The notes: generated from the letters alone by a model not told the origin. A stretch of DNA of 64,000 nt from Saprospirales bacterium (GCA_016711045.1 JADJTT010000007.1:372001-436000); one strand, 5' to 3'; shown: positions 54,379 through 63,344, numbered from the stretch's first letter. Program-made: numbers and translations.

Positions 54379-55287
54379 ATGAAAAAAGTGCTACCTATCT
54401 GCATGATGGTGAGCTTTCTGTTGAGCTCCCTCCCTTCTTTTTCACAAGTATTATTGAATGAAGATTTTGAAAACGGCTGGCCTGAAGGCTTTACGATGAT
54501 CAATGTCGACGGACTGACGCCCGATGATCCGGATCTCGTTGGCCTGGCGGATTCGGCCTGGTCGGTTCGCTATATCACCCAAGCCGGATGGAACAGCAAC
54601 GTCGGTTTTAGTGTCTCCTGGTACCTGAACGACGAAGGGCCTTCCAACGACTGGATGATCCTGCCTGCGGTGAATCTGGGCAATAACACCGTATTGTCCT
54701 GGGTCGGTATGGCCATTACCTCCAGCGGCAACTACCGCGACCGCTATCAGGTAGCGATTTCCACCGGAGGACCTGTCATCGAAGATTTTGAGCAGAACGC
54801 CCTTTTGTTCGACACCGGGGAAATGGGCGAAGAGGTTACCCCTCAGAGCCGCATGATTAACCTCGCAGATGCAGGCTACGCCAACCAGACGGTCTATCTG
54901 GCTTTCCGCAATTTCACGGCGCCCTATAATCCTGACCTGCCTTCGGGACCCGGCAATGGGGGCAATGAACTGATGATCGACGATATCGGCGTAGAGGTGT
55001 TGAGCAGCACCAGCGAATCCCTCCTGCAGGCCATTGACCTGCAAGTAAGCCCCAATCCGGCGCAAGACCATATCCGGGTAAGTTATGTGCAAACGGAATC
55101 AGGAAGTGCCACGGTAACAGTACGCGATCTCTTTGGCCGTACTTATTTACAGCAAGATTTCGGGAAACAGGTAGCCGGCGCACATAATGCTTCCCTCGAC
55201 ACGAGTAATCTTCCCTCCGGGATGTACCTGGTCATGGTACAGTCGGGGAGCTTCATGGGAACGTCCAGGGTGATGGTGCAGCAGTGA
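54379..55287 (+). CDS. Choice-of-anchor-J type secreted protein with T9SS sorting domain
   Basis: 302 residues from the ATG at 54379, which gives the signal MKKVLPICMMVSFLLSSLPSFSQ. The mature part starts LLNEDFENGWPEGFTMINVDG, the typical opening of choice-of-anchor-J/cleaved-adhesin beta sandwiches (about 25-205), with DEGPSNDWMILPAVNLG and GNGGNELMIDDIGVEVL. The C-terminal sorting domain has LQVSPNPAQDHIRVSY and LPSGMYLVMVQSG. It probably goes to the surface by T9SS. Nothing catalytic is visible. A longer in-frame start at 54313 is less likely. Confidence 0.82.
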   Translation: MKKVLPICMMVSFLLSSLPSFSQVLLNEDFENGWPEGFTMINVDGLTPDDPDLVGLADSAWSVRYITQAGWNSNVGFSVSWYLNDEGPSNDWMILPAVNLGNNTVLSWVGMAITSSGNYRDRYQVAISTGGPVIEDFEQNALLFDTGEMGEEVTPQSRMINLADAGYANQTVYLAFRNFTAPYNPDLPSGPGNGGNELMIDDIGVEVLSSTSESLLQAIDLQVSPNPAQDHIRVSYVQTESGSATVTVRDLFGRTYLQQDFGKQVAGAHNASLDTSNLPSGMYLVMVQSGSFMGTSRVMVQQ

Positions 55288-55296
55288 TTTTTTTAA

Positions 55297-55338
55297 AACC
55301 GCAAAGGCGCTAAATGCGTACTTTGCGCCTTTGCGGTT
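55297..55338. repeat. AACCGCAAAGGCGC inverted repeat
   Basis: AACCGCAAAGGCGC at 55297-55310 pairs with GCGCCTTTGCGGTT at 55325-55338 across 14 bases. A related arm (GCGCCTTTGCGGTTAAAAAG) is at 53928-53947. A repeat of this kind is common between genes in Bacteroidota. Confidence 0.7.
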
Positions 55339-55359
55339 AAAAATAAAGACTTATAAAAA

Positions 55360-56745
55360 ATGACCAAAAAGATCCCCGATTCTATCCTCATCATCCTGGG
55401 CATTTTGATCCTGTTCATCCTCATGACATGGGTCGTGCCGCCGGGCGAGTTCCAGCGCACCGAATTCAACGGACGAACGGTGGTAGTACCGGGAACCTAT
55501 ACGCATGTAGAAGCCAACCCACAGGGCCCTGCTGCTTTCTTCCTCGCACCGATCAAGGGTTTTATTGCCGCTGCGGAAATAATAGCGTTCGTGTTCCTGG
55601 TAGGTGGAGCTTTCTCCATCCTGACCGGTACGGGTGCGGTGGATGCAGGTTTGTACCGGATCCTGCAATTCAGCAGAAAGCATCCGGCTTATAAGAAATG
55701 GATCATTCCGGTCATCATTACCTTGTTTTCACTGGGTGGATCCACCTTCGGGATGTCGGAGGAAAACCTGGTCTTTGTGCTGGTCACCCTGCCGCTGGCC
55801 CTGGCGCTGGGGTACGATTCCATCACCGGGGTAGCCATCTGTTTTGTGGGCGCCGGCGCCGGATTTGCCGGCGCATTCATCAACCCGTTTACGATCGGCG
55901 TCGCGCAAGGCATTGCGCAATTGCCTCCCGGCAGTGGAATGGGTTATCGCCTGATTGTGTGGGTGATCATGACCTTGGCAGCCATTTGGTACATCATGCG
56001 GTATGCCAACCGGGTGGAAAAAGACCCATCCAGGAGTCCCATGTACGAAATTGACCAGCAGCGGGACAGCACCCATTACGAGGATACCGCCAACCTGGAG
56101 TTCAATTGGTCGAGAAAGCTGGTTTTGCTTGGGCTGATCGCCTCCCTGGGCATTCTGATCTACGGCGTGAGCTATTGGGATTGGTATATTGAAGAAATTG
56201 CCGCCTTGTTTATAGGCCTGGGCTTTGCTGCGGCACTCCTGGGTCGGCTAAAAGGCAACGACGCCGTCAAATTATTCATGAACGGCGCCAAGGATATGAT
56301 GACAGCCGCCATGGTCATCGGCCTGGCCAGAGGACTCCTGGTCGTGGCGGAAGAAGGCCGGATCATCGACACTATTCTGAATGGCATTGCACAAGGTACG
56401 CAGGGGGTTCCAAGGTTTATGACCGTAGAAATCATGTTTGTACTGCAAAGCGGCCTCAACTTCTTTGTGCCCAGCGGTTCGGGCCAGGCAGCCCTCACCA
56501 TGCCTATCCTCACGCCTCTAAGCGATATTTTGGAGATCAGCAGACAATCCACTGTGTTGGCGTTTCAGTTTGGAGATGGATTGTCCAACCTGATCATCCC
56601 GACCAGCGGAGTCACCATGGGTATTTTGGCCATCGCCAAAGTGCCCTACCAGACCTGGTTGAAATGGATGTTACCGCTGTTTTTGATTATGACTTTACTG
56701 GCGATCCTGCTGTTGTTGCCGCCGATGTTTTTGTTTGAATGGTGA
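55360..56745 (+). CDS. YfcC-family carrier (C4-dicarboxylate/basic amino acid type)
   Basis: 461 residues with about 12 membrane segments. The start KIPDSILIILGILILFILMTWVVPPGEFQR is typical of the YfcC/DcuC-like family: one helix, then VVPPGEF. Further features are AFVFLVGGAFSILTGTGAVDAGLYRI, LVTLPLALALGYDSITGVAICFVGAGAGFAGAFINPFTIGVAQGIA, NFFVPSGSGQAALTMPILTPL and GDGLSNLIIPTSGVTMG. Members are predicted to move basic amino acids, peptides or dicarboxylates; the specificity here is unknown. In this setting, export or exchange of arginine, aspartate or the dipeptide is plausible. The frame is intact. Confidence 0.85.
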   Translation: MTKKIPDSILIILGILILFILMTWVVPPGEFQRTEFNGRTVVVPGTYTHVEANPQGPAAFFLAPIKGFIAAAEIIAFVFLVGGAFSILTGTGAVDAGLYRILQFSRKHPAYKKWIIPVIITLFSLGGSTFGMSEENLVFVLVTLPLALALGYDSITGVAICFVGAGAGFAGAFINPFTIGVAQGIAQLPPGSGMGYRLIVWVIMTLAAIWYIMRYANRVEKDPSRSPMYEIDQQRDSTHYEDTANLEFNWSRKLVLLGLIASLGILIYGVSYWDWYIEEIAALFIGLGFAAALLGRLKGNDAVKLFMNGAKDMMTAAMVIGLARGLLVVAEEGRIIDTILNGIAQGTQGVPRFMTVEIMFVLQSGLNFFVPSGSGQAALTMPILTPLSDILEISRQSTVLAFQFGDGLSNLIIPTSGVTMGILAIAKVPYQTWLKWMLPLFLIMTLLAILLLLPPMFLFEW

Positions 56746-56749
56746 CCAG

Positions 56750-57610
56750 TCACCAGTTACCAGTCACTAATTTAAACTTCTGTCCTGGCAGCCAGACATG
56801 GAGCCGGAGATCATTGCCGCCGAGGAGGCCATTTTTGACATTTGGTTTTTTGTGGAAATAAGTCAGGTCAATAACCTGACCAGCACCTACCACACGGGCT
56901 TTTTTTCCTTTTACGACGATGGCGGTGGACTCATCGATGCCGATGCATTGGTAGCGGGGATTTTCGAGTGCCACCGTGATCAGGCGATTCATACGCATGC
57001 GGTAGACGAAATGTTGGTCGACGATGATTTTGGGAGGAAGCAAGCCCAATCCTTCTGTCAACTCGACATTTTGTGCCTCAATAGTCCGAAAATCACCGGT
57101 GTATTCAGGGTGTTTGAATTCATTGCCGGTGATCATTTTTTTGCTCATCACCGCAGCGCCGGCAGATGTGCCTGCAACGATGGCCCCATTCTGGTAGGCT
57201 TGGCGGATGGCCTCCTGAATGGGCGTATACCCCACCACCTCCATAAATTGCGTTTGATCGCCCCCGGTCAGGTACACCAGTGCAGCTCCTTTCAACGAAT
57301 CCAGTAAAGCTGCCGGGAAAAATCCTTTGGAATAATATTGTCCGATGAGCTTTTCACGGGCAACGCCCTCTTTCTCAAACTGCAAGCGTGCGTAAAAAAC
57401 CGCCGAATCCGGTTCTTCACTCGCCATAGGCAGGATCACGGCATACCCCTCCCCTTTCAGCTCCGACAGATCGATCATTTCCCGGACCATTTCCGGGGAG
57501 CGCTTACCGCCTCCGATGATGAAGAGCTGGCCTTTGGGCGATTGAGCGGAAAGAAGGAGCGGAAACCAGAGGAAGAGGCTGATGGGTATTTTTTTGTAAA
57601 TTTTATCCAT
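56750..57610 (-). CDS. Secreted cyanophycinase (peptidase S51)
   Basis: 286 residues. An N-terminal signal segment (ISLFLWFPLLLSAQ) indicates export, as in extracellular CphE and unlike the cytoplasmic CphB. Family motifs: QLFIIGGGKRSPEM, VYLTGGDQTQF, catalytic Ser149 in IVAGTSAGAAVMS, then IIVDQHFVYRMRMNRLITV and CIGIDESTAIVVKGKKARVVGAGQV. The enzyme cuts multi-L-arginyl-poly-L-aspartate into beta-Asp-Arg dipeptides. The isoaspartyl peptidase at 48440 would finish the job. It converges on the carrier gene with 4 bases between, flanked by CCAGTCACCAGTTACC repeats. Confidence 0.9.
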   Translation of the reverse strand: MDKIYKKIPISLFLWFPLLLSAQSPKGQLFIIGGGKRSPEMVREMIDLSELKGEGYAVILPMASEEPDSAVFYARLQFEKEGVAREKLIGQYYSKGFFPAALLDSLKGAALVYLTGGDQTQFMEVVGYTPIQEAIRQAYQNGAIVAGTSAGAAVMSKKMITGNEFKHPEYTGDFRTIEAQNVELTEGLGLLPPKIIVDQHFVYRMRMNRLITVALENPRYQCIGIDESTAIVVKGKKARVVGAGQVIDLTYFHKKPNVKNGLLGGNDLRLHVWLPGQKFKLVTGNW

Positions 57611-57679
57611 GATGAGAAAATTTCGACTGAGTAAAAGAAAAAAACATTTATCCTCTTAACAGCCTGGTCGATTCTGCAC

Positions 57680-58210
57680 TTATCCCACCAGCAACTTAAA
57701 TCCATCTAAAAATCGGGCCGCATCCGAATTGGCGCTTTTATCCTTCAGGATGACCACCTGGATGACGTAAAACCGGTTGGCGATCAGGTACGCTTTGGAC
57801 TTGATGACGACCTGTCCGTTGAGGTAGTCGACGCGCCAAAACCGGCCGGGCAAGGTGTTGTAGTCGATATGCTCGACATATCGAACCTCCCCGTTTACGC
57901 TGGATGCGGATTCTTTGATCGTTTCCTCAAAAAATTCCTCCAGAATGTCCGTAGAATCTGAATGGATCGTACCGTCGGGGTAATCGCAGTAGCTCACCGA
58001 AAACCACTGATTCCCATTGGGGTCCTTTTCGGGTTGGTGGAAATAGGTGTGGTAGATAATCACACCCATGGGTGTTTCCACCGTCGACTCCTGGTGCGCC
58101 AGCGGCTTAGGGGAAGGTATTTGAAACCGACCATCGATCGATGAAAAGGGCGCCCATTGGGCCAGGACAAAGAGTGGAGCAAACAAGAAGAGGAAAAGGA
58201 GCGTTTTCAT
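57680..58210 (-). CDS. Secreted protein of unknown function
   Basis: 176 residues with a signal peptide (MKTLLFLFLFAPLFVLAQ). The mature part is a mixed alpha/beta domain: FSSIDGRFQIPSPKPL, GVIIYHTYFHQPEKDPN, WFSVSYCDYPDGTIHSDSTDILEEFFEETIKESASSVNG, FWRVDYLNGQVVIKSKAYLIANRFYVIQVV, SDAARFLDGFKL. The pattern resembles small PsbP-like/lipid-binding-type secreted domains found in Bacteroidota, but I cannot name it. It lies upstream of the cyanophycinase on the same strand, 69 bases away. Confidence 0.7.
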   Translation of the reverse strand: MKTLLFLFLFAPLFVLAQWAPFSSIDGRFQIPSPKPLAHQESTVETPMGVIIYHTYFHQPEKDPNGNQWFSVSYCDYPDGTIHSDSTDILEEFFEETIKESASSVNGEVRYVEHIDYNTLPGRFWRVDYLNGQVVIKSKAYLIANRFYVIQVVILKDKSANSDAARFLDGFKLLVG

Positions 58211-58260
58211 TGGAGGATTTTTTTAGTGCACCCTGCACACTGCACCCTAAAAGAATACAT

Positions 58261-59360
58261 GTGTTGAAAATAAGTTGTATCGCTTTAGGAGTTCTTTTCA
58301 TCTCCACCTCCATACAAGGGCAGGTCCAGGATCATTTGGGGCGCGAAATCCAGAAGATCATAACGTATGATGCACAGATAGATTATACGCTGACACCGGG
58401 ATTGATCGTGGGGGTGATTTGGGAAGATTCTGCGTTTGTCTTTCCATACGGGGTTTCTTCGAAAGAAGATTCGCTTCCGATGAATGACACGTATCTCTTT
58501 GAACTGGGCGAATATACACAGGTTTTTACCGCCACGCTGGTGGTGCGGCTTGCACAAGAGGGCTTTTTGGACCTGGATTCAAGCCTGGTAGCATACCTTA
58601 ACCTGGATCCCATTGATCCTGCCATCCGGAATATCACGCTTCGTCGGTGCCTCAACCACACTTCCGGTCTGCCCCGCTACCCACCGGGATTTGGGGAGAT
58701 CGAATATTCTGCCCAAGATCCGTATGCCGCCTATTCGAAAGAAGAATTGCGGGCTTTTCTGGAAGCATACAGGCTGCCGAATGGATCTCCCTGCCCCTAT
58801 AGCTTCTCCAACATGAATTACGGGTTTCTGGAGTTAGCTGTAGAAGCGCGCATGGGCAGACCCTTTGAGGAGATTATGCAGGAAGAATTACTCGCGCCCC
58901 TGGATTTAGGCCATACCTATTTCACGCTACCTGTCCCGGACGAATCGGCGATAGCCCAGGGCTATAATGCCGCTTCCAGGCCAACGCCGCTCTGGCATCC
59001 TGCTTCCCATCAGGGTGCATTCGGTCTGAAATCCAATATGGCTGACCTGCTGAAATGGATGCAACTGCTTTTAGCCCCTCCGCCTGCATGGGAACCAATT
59101 TTTTCCGAACTTTACCGCCAGCCTATCCCCACCGGTATCCGGAAGAATACCTATATGGCACTCGGGTGGCATGTGATGTATCCAAAGAAAAACGATTCCG
59201 GATACTCGTACACACCGGATCGACGAGCGGTTATATGGCTTATATGGCCCTGGTACCCGAAACAAAAACCGGGGTAGTTATTTTGGCCAATTCGCCTTAT
59301 GGCGCCAGAGGACTGGGGATGTTGGTGCTGGGGATGTTGAATGATAATTGGAAGAAGTGA
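58261..59360 (+). CDS. Beta-lactamase-fold protein lacking catalytic residues, frameshifted
   Basis: About 366 residues from the GTG at 58261, which places a signal (LKISCIALGVLFISTSIQG) at the N-terminus. The fold matches serine beta-lactamase/D-Ala-D-Ala peptidase-like proteins: TLRRCLNHTSGLPRYPPG, CPYSFSNMNYGFLELAVE, HTGSTSGYMAYMALVPETKTGVVILANS. One missing A in the A5 run 59188-59192 splits the last 50 residues; restoring it gives YPKKKRFRILVHTGSTSGY. The catalytic S-x-x-K motif is absent: the place reads LGEYTQVFTA instead of usual GSxTKxFTA, and the YSN motif reads FSN. So it may be a binding protein rather than an enzyme. Confidence 0.78.
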
Positions 59361-59403
59361 GGAGTGAGGAGTGAAGAGCGGCTCTTCACCCTTCACCCTT
59401 CAC
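59357..59403. repeat. GTGAGGAGTGAGGAG/CACCCTTCACCCTTCAC hairpin
   Basis: GTGAAGAGC at 59371-59379 pairs perfectly with GCTCTTCAC at 59381-59389, and the flanking GTGAGGAGTGA and CCCTTCACCC units extend it imperfectly. Same family as 706-771. It overlaps the stop of the beta-lactamase-fold gene. Confidence 0.65.
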
Positions 59404-59418
59404 AAATACCTATAAAAC

Positions 59419-59766
59419 ATGAGCAAAAAAAGTAACCCAAAAAGAAGCGGTATCGTCTTTTCTACAAACCCCGATTTTGAATTCGAGCAGGAGCGGGAAG
59501 AAACCGCTTCCCTCCCACCCCAGCAGCAAAAACTGCGGGTATTGCTGGATCGGAAGCAACGGGGAGGTAAGGAGGTGACGCTGGTAAGCGGGTTTGTAGG
59601 CCCCGACGAAGAACTGGTGGAACTGGGCAAATACCTGAAGACCAAGTGTGGTGTGGGAGGTTCAGCCAAAGACGGCGAGATCCTGGTGCAGGGCGACCAG
59701 CGGGATAAAGTCGTAAAGCTCTTGCTGGAGAAAGGATTCAACAATACCAAGCGGTCGGGGGGATAA
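59419..59766 (+). CDS. SUI1-domain translation initiation factor-like protein (YciH/eIF1 type)
   Basis: 115 residues. The SUI1 domain at about 38-110 shows KLRVLLDRKQRGGKEVTLVSGFVGPDEELVELGKYLKTKCGVGGSAKDGEILVQGDQRDKVVKLLLEKGF, with the RGGK and CGVGGSAKDGEI signature residues. It is the bacterial homolog of eIF1; in E. coli YciH affects start-codon fidelity. The basic N-terminus (SKKSNPKRSG) is normal. A terminator follows at once. Confidence 0.92.
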   Translation: MSKKSNPKRSGIVFSTNPDFEFEQEREETASLPPQQQKLRVLLDRKQRGGKEVTLVSGFVGPDEELVELGKYLKTKCGVGGSAKDGEILVQGDQRDKVVKLLLEKGFNNTKRSGG

Positions 59767-59801
59767 AAAAAAGGGCATTCCGATTGGAACGCCCCTTTTT
59801 T
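59765..59801 (+). terminator. Bidirectional terminator between SUI1 and porin genes
   Basis: AAAAAAAAGGGCaTTCC, loop GATT, GGAAcGCCCCTTTTTT: a 9-bp stem (one mismatch) with A and T tracts on both sides, between two converging genes. Confidence 0.85.
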
Positions 59802-59823
59802 AACTCGAATTTGATGGTATATC

Positions 59824-61173
59824 TTAGAAAGCAACAGCTGCTTCAACCATAATACCGTTGAATTTACCATTGTAGCGGTAGTCGGTGGACGGGAAATCGA
59901 CGTAAGTCTGATTCACATATTCCACTTTTGCAAGCAGGTTTTTAGTCACATACCAGCCGATCGTGCCGGCAAAACGATTCACTGTAACACCGGTTAGCGA
60001 AGTGGTCAGGTCACCGCTGGCAGAGTTGTAGCGCACCCCGACAAACAGTTGTTCGTCTTTCAGGAAGCGGTAGAGCAAATCTACGTTGAATTGGCCGAAC
60101 GTACGGGCAGCTGTTTCCCCATTCTTCAGACCGGAAGCGGTTTCATAGGTACCAAAAAGTTCCAGTCCTTTAAATTTCACCAATGCGTTGAACATGAGAG
60201 CCGTGATCTCGTTAGTGAAGCCCGGGTTCAAACGTGGGCCAAAAGCCTGGGTCCCGTAGACGGTATTGCCTGTGATGTTGCCTTTGTTATCGAACGTATA
60301 GTTCAGTTCCATAGGCATGAAATAACGCGCACCGGTGCGGTCGCCACCATAGAGGGTGTTGCGGATCGTGTTTTTGTTGTTGTAGAAGGAGCCCGAAAGA
60401 CGGAGGCGGAAGTCATCCCCAAAAGTGCGGTCGAAAGCGACTTTAGCGAGGATTGACGGGCCTTTGGTGTAGGCTTGGCCTTCGTAGCTCTTTACGTCGC
60501 CATTGATCAAACCATCCGTCAAACCCACCATAAGCATGAAGCCGGAGGGGTGTTTGAAATACAATTCAGCACCGATCTCGGTTGCGAAAGCATCCATGAT
60601 GTTGTTGCCTACGAACGGGTTGAAAAACGAGTTACCGTTGTCTGTGCGGCGGAAGTGGGCATCTCCGTAGTTAACTTCAAAGTGACCAATCTTCGCTGTC
60701 ATGTACTTGGTCCAGAATTCCGGGTTGCCGAAGAACGGGAGTTTGTCGATTTGGATATAACCTCCTTTTACCCAAAACTCGGAGTGGTGGCGGGAAGACA
60801 TATAGTTTTCCAATGCCACGCGAATCCCATCGCCTAATTGTACGTCGAGGTTCAGGTTAGCAGCTGCCAGGTTGAAACCAGGGCCCAAGGGGAACAATTC
60901 GTTCAGATTCTTGGTGGAATCGCTGGCTGCAGCTTTGAAAGGAGCCTCACTTTCATGGCTAAGTGACTGATACTGTTGGGTAAAGTTACCGCCGATGCGT
61001 ACTTTCACTCCTTCAAAAGGAGTTATTTCAGATTTCGGCGATTCGAATACGTTCAGACCAGATTTGTCCCAAGGACGGAAATAGTTAATAGTTGGCTGCT
61101 GTGCAAAAATCGACAAGCTGCCAAGTACCAGGATAAAAGCAAAGAAACCTTTGATAATGTTGGACGGTCTCAT
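59824..61173 (-). CDS. Outer-membrane porin-like beta-barrel protein
   Basis: 449 residues with a signal peptide (MRPSNIIKGFFAFILVLGSLSIFAQQ). The mature part has an early ESPKSEITPFEGVKVRIGGNFTQQYQSL strand pair and then alternating strands with aromatic girdles: LGDGIRVALENYMSSRHHSEFWVKGGYIQIDKLPFFG, IGHFEVNYGDAHFRRTDNG, YTFDNKGNITGNTVYG, QLFVGVRYNSASGDLTTSLTG. The barrel ends in GIMVEAAVAF. No specific substrate can be stated; phosphate-selective-porin-like proteins of this size are common. Frame intact. Confidence 0.78.
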   Translation of the reverse strand: MRPSNIIKGFFAFILVLGSLSIFAQQPTINYFRPWDKSGLNVFESPKSEITPFEGVKVRIGGNFTQQYQSLSHESEAPFKAAASDSTKNLNELFPLGPGFNLAAANLNLDVQLGDGIRVALENYMSSRHHSEFWVKGGYIQIDKLPFFGNPEFWTKYMTAKIGHFEVNYGDAHFRRTDNGNSFFNPFVGNNIMDAFATEIGAELYFKHPSGFMLMVGLTDGLINGDVKSYEGQAYTKGPSILAKVAFDRTFGDDFRLRLSGSFYNNKNTIRNTLYGGDRTGARYFMPMELNYTFDNKGNITGNTVYGTQAFGPRLNPGFTNEITALMFNALVKFKGLELFGTYETASGLKNGETAARTFGQFNVDLLYRFLKDEQLFVGVRYNSASGDLTTSLTGVTVNRFAGTIGWYVTKNLLAKVEYVNQTYVDFPSTDYRYNGKFNGIMVEAAVAF

Positions 61174-61376
61174 ACTACGTGTTTTTAAATAATGGTGAGT
61201 AACTAATTTTCTTTCTAATCTCGTAGCAATATGCTACTGAACAATTGACAGGTCAAAGTTAACCGCGCAATCACCCCGAATGGGATGACTTCCATCAGAC
61301 CCCCCCTTGATTTTTATCACTTAGCATTAATGAAAAATTATTCTATATTCCGCCATTTCATCATATGCGGCCCAAA

Positions 61377-62177
61377 CTACCCCAAAACACTGATCATTCG
61401 GGACTTTCCGCTCATATCCGTCCTTTGCTCTATTCGGTCAAAACCGGCTTTTTTGAAGGTTTCAACCACCATTTCCAACCTGAATTCATTGCCCTCTACA
61501 AATATTTTTCCTCCAGGCAGCAAATTTTTATTGGCAAAACGGGTCAGAGAAATGTAAAATTCCATAGGATCATTGGTAGTGAACAACGCCTGGTGAGGTT
61601 CAAACGCCCACACATGCTCAGGCATAATTGCTTTTTCGGAAGGATCTATGTAAGGTGGGTTCGAAACAATGAGGTCAAAAGTGCCCAATCCGGGCCAGGT
61701 TTGCGGGTCTAAAAAGTTGAGTTGCCGGAAATCGACGGCTACTTGGTGTTTTTCTGCATTCGACCGCGCCACTTCCAATGCGCCGGTACTGATATCCACG
61801 GAAACAACCTCCAACGCAGGGATCTTTTTCTTTAAGACGATGGGAATGCAACCGCTCCCTGTCCCCACATCCAACAGCCGTTTTCCCTTCATATCCAACC
61901 CTTTGCACGATTCCAATACCCAGTATACCAGCTCTTCCGTCTCCTGCCTGGGTATCAATACATCCGGATTCACTTCAAACTTCAACCCATAGAAATCAGC
62001 TTGCCCCAGAATATATTGCACAGGCTCATTGCGCAGCAATCGGCTCAATATTTCTTCAAACCGCTTCTCAAGATCTACCACATCCTCCACCACGATCCGG
62101 CTGATACTGGCAGCTTCTCCTATTCCATAAATCGGCTCCAGCGCCTCCAACAATGCCCCATAAAATTTCGTTGCCAT
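61377..62177 (-). CDS. prmC: Release-factor glutamine N5-methyltransferase PrmC
   Basis: 266 residues. The N-terminal helical domain contains SRLLRNEPVQYILGQADFYGLKFEVNPDVLIPRQETEELV. The SAM-binding motif LLDVGTGSGCIPIVL and the catalytic SNPPYI (about 185) follow. PrmC methylates the Gln of the GGQ motif in RF1/RF2. It is translated 15 bases after nspC on the same strand and may be co-transcribed. Frame intact. Both diagnostic motifs are present. Confidence 0.95.
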   Translation of the reverse strand: MATKFYGALLEALEPIYGIGEAASISRIVVEDVVDLEKRFEEILSRLLRNEPVQYILGQADFYGLKFEVNPDVLIPRQETEELVYWVLESCKGLDMKGKRLLDVGTGSGCIPIVLKKKIPALEVVSVDISTGALEVARSNAEKHQVAVDFRQLNFLDPQTWPGLGTFDLIVSNPPYIDPSEKAIMPEHVWAFEPHQALFTTNDPMEFYISLTRFANKNLLPGGKIFVEGNEFRLEMVVETFKKAGFDRIEQRTDMSGKSRMISVLG

Positions 62178-62192
62178 TTTCCCCGCTTAACA

Positions 62193-63344
62193 TTAACCCA
62201 GCCTTCCCTTATAATCTTCATACCCAAACCGGCGTACCAATTCAATTGTCCCATCTTCCTTCAGGATGCAAATGTCCGGGTGCCGCACGCCGTTAAACAT
62301 CGTGGTTTTCACCATGGTGTAGTGGATCATATCTTCGAAAATCAGCTGCTCCCCGAGCTGCAATTCGTGGTCAAAGGAATACTCGTACATATAATCGCCC
62401 GACAAACAGCTCACCCCGCCAATGCGGTAAGCGGGCTGCCCTACAACCGGGTCTGTAGCGCCGCGAATGCGAGGTCGGTAAGGCATTTCGAGGGTATCGG
62501 GCATGTGGCCCGTAAAGGAAATATCCATGATCGCTGTTTTCACCCCACGACTTTCATGGATATCGAGCACAGTAGCCAGCAGAAACCCGGTCTCCCAGGC
62601 AATGGCGCTCCCAGGCTCCAGTATCACTTCCAGATGTGGGTATCGTTGTTTGAAGGCCTTCAGGATAGCAATCAAATGGGCCGTATCATACCCTTTGCGG
62701 GTCATCAAATGGCCACCGCCCATATTGACCCACTTCAGTTGGCCTAAATACTGGCCAAACCGTGCTTCAAAAGCTTCGAGGGTCTTCTCCAAATCATACG
62801 AACTCGATTCACACAGCGTATGAAAATGAATCCCCTCCAATCCCTCCAAAAATCTCTTTTCCAATCCCTCCTTAAAATTCGCATCCACTTCCCCCAATCG
62901 GGACCCAGGCGCTGCAGGGTTATACAACTCCACCTCCACGGTACTGTATTCCGGATTGACCCGGATCCCGCAAGATATCTTTTCCGGCCAGGTATCTACC
63001 TGCGGCTTGAATCGCCGATACTGCCCCACCGAATTGAAGGTAATGTGGCTGCTGTATCGCATGATCTCCTGAAACTCGTCCGGGATATACGCCACCGCAT
63101 AGGTATGCGCCTTTCGCCCCATCTCCTCATAGATCAGCCGCGCCTCGTTGAGCGAGCTCGCCGTCGCCCCTTTCAGGTATTTGGCGATGGTGGGAAAGAC
63201 GCGCCACATCGCAAAGCCCTTGAGTGCCAGGATGATATTCACCCCTGCCGCTTCCTGCACCGCCTGAATGAGCTCCAGGTTTTGGCGTAGGAGGCGGGAT
63301 TCGAGGACGAAAGCGGGAGATTCGAGATTCAGAGGGAAACGCAC
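62193..63344 (-). CDS. nspC: Carboxynorspermidine decarboxylase NspC
   Basis: 383 residues from the GTG at 63344 (MRFPLNLESPAFVLESRLLRQNL). It is a PLP-dependent fold-type III enzyme: ILALKGFAMW with the PLP Lys at about 41, TASSLNEARLI, SCGIRVNPEYSTVEVELYNPAAPGSRLG, GIHFHTLCESSSYDL, WVNMGGGHLMTRKGYD, EPGSAIAWETGFLLATV, and CLSGDYM with the conserved Cys. It decarboxylates carboxy(nor)spermidine to (nor)spermidine. Carboxynorspermidine dehydrogenase lies upstream. The tandem array of GGTTTATTA units touches its start codon. Confidence 0.93.
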   Translation of the reverse strand: MRFPLNLESPAFVLESRLLRQNLELIQAVQEAAGVNIILALKGFAMWRVFPTIAKYLKGATASSLNEARLIYEEMGRKAHTYAVAYIPDEFQEIMRYSSHITFNSVGQYRRFKPQVDTWPEKISCGIRVNPEYSTVEVELYNPAAPGSRLGEVDANFKEGLEKRFLEGLEGIHFHTLCESSSYDLEKTLEAFEARFGQYLGQLKWVNMGGGHLMTRKGYDTAHLIAILKAFKQRYPHLEVILEPGSAIAWETGFLLATVLDIHESRGVKTAIMDISFTGHMPDTLEMPYRPRIRGATDPVVGQPAYRIGGVSCLSGDYMYEYSFDHELQLGEQLIFEDMIHYTMVKTTMFNGVRHPDICILKEDGTIELVRRFGYEDYKGRLG

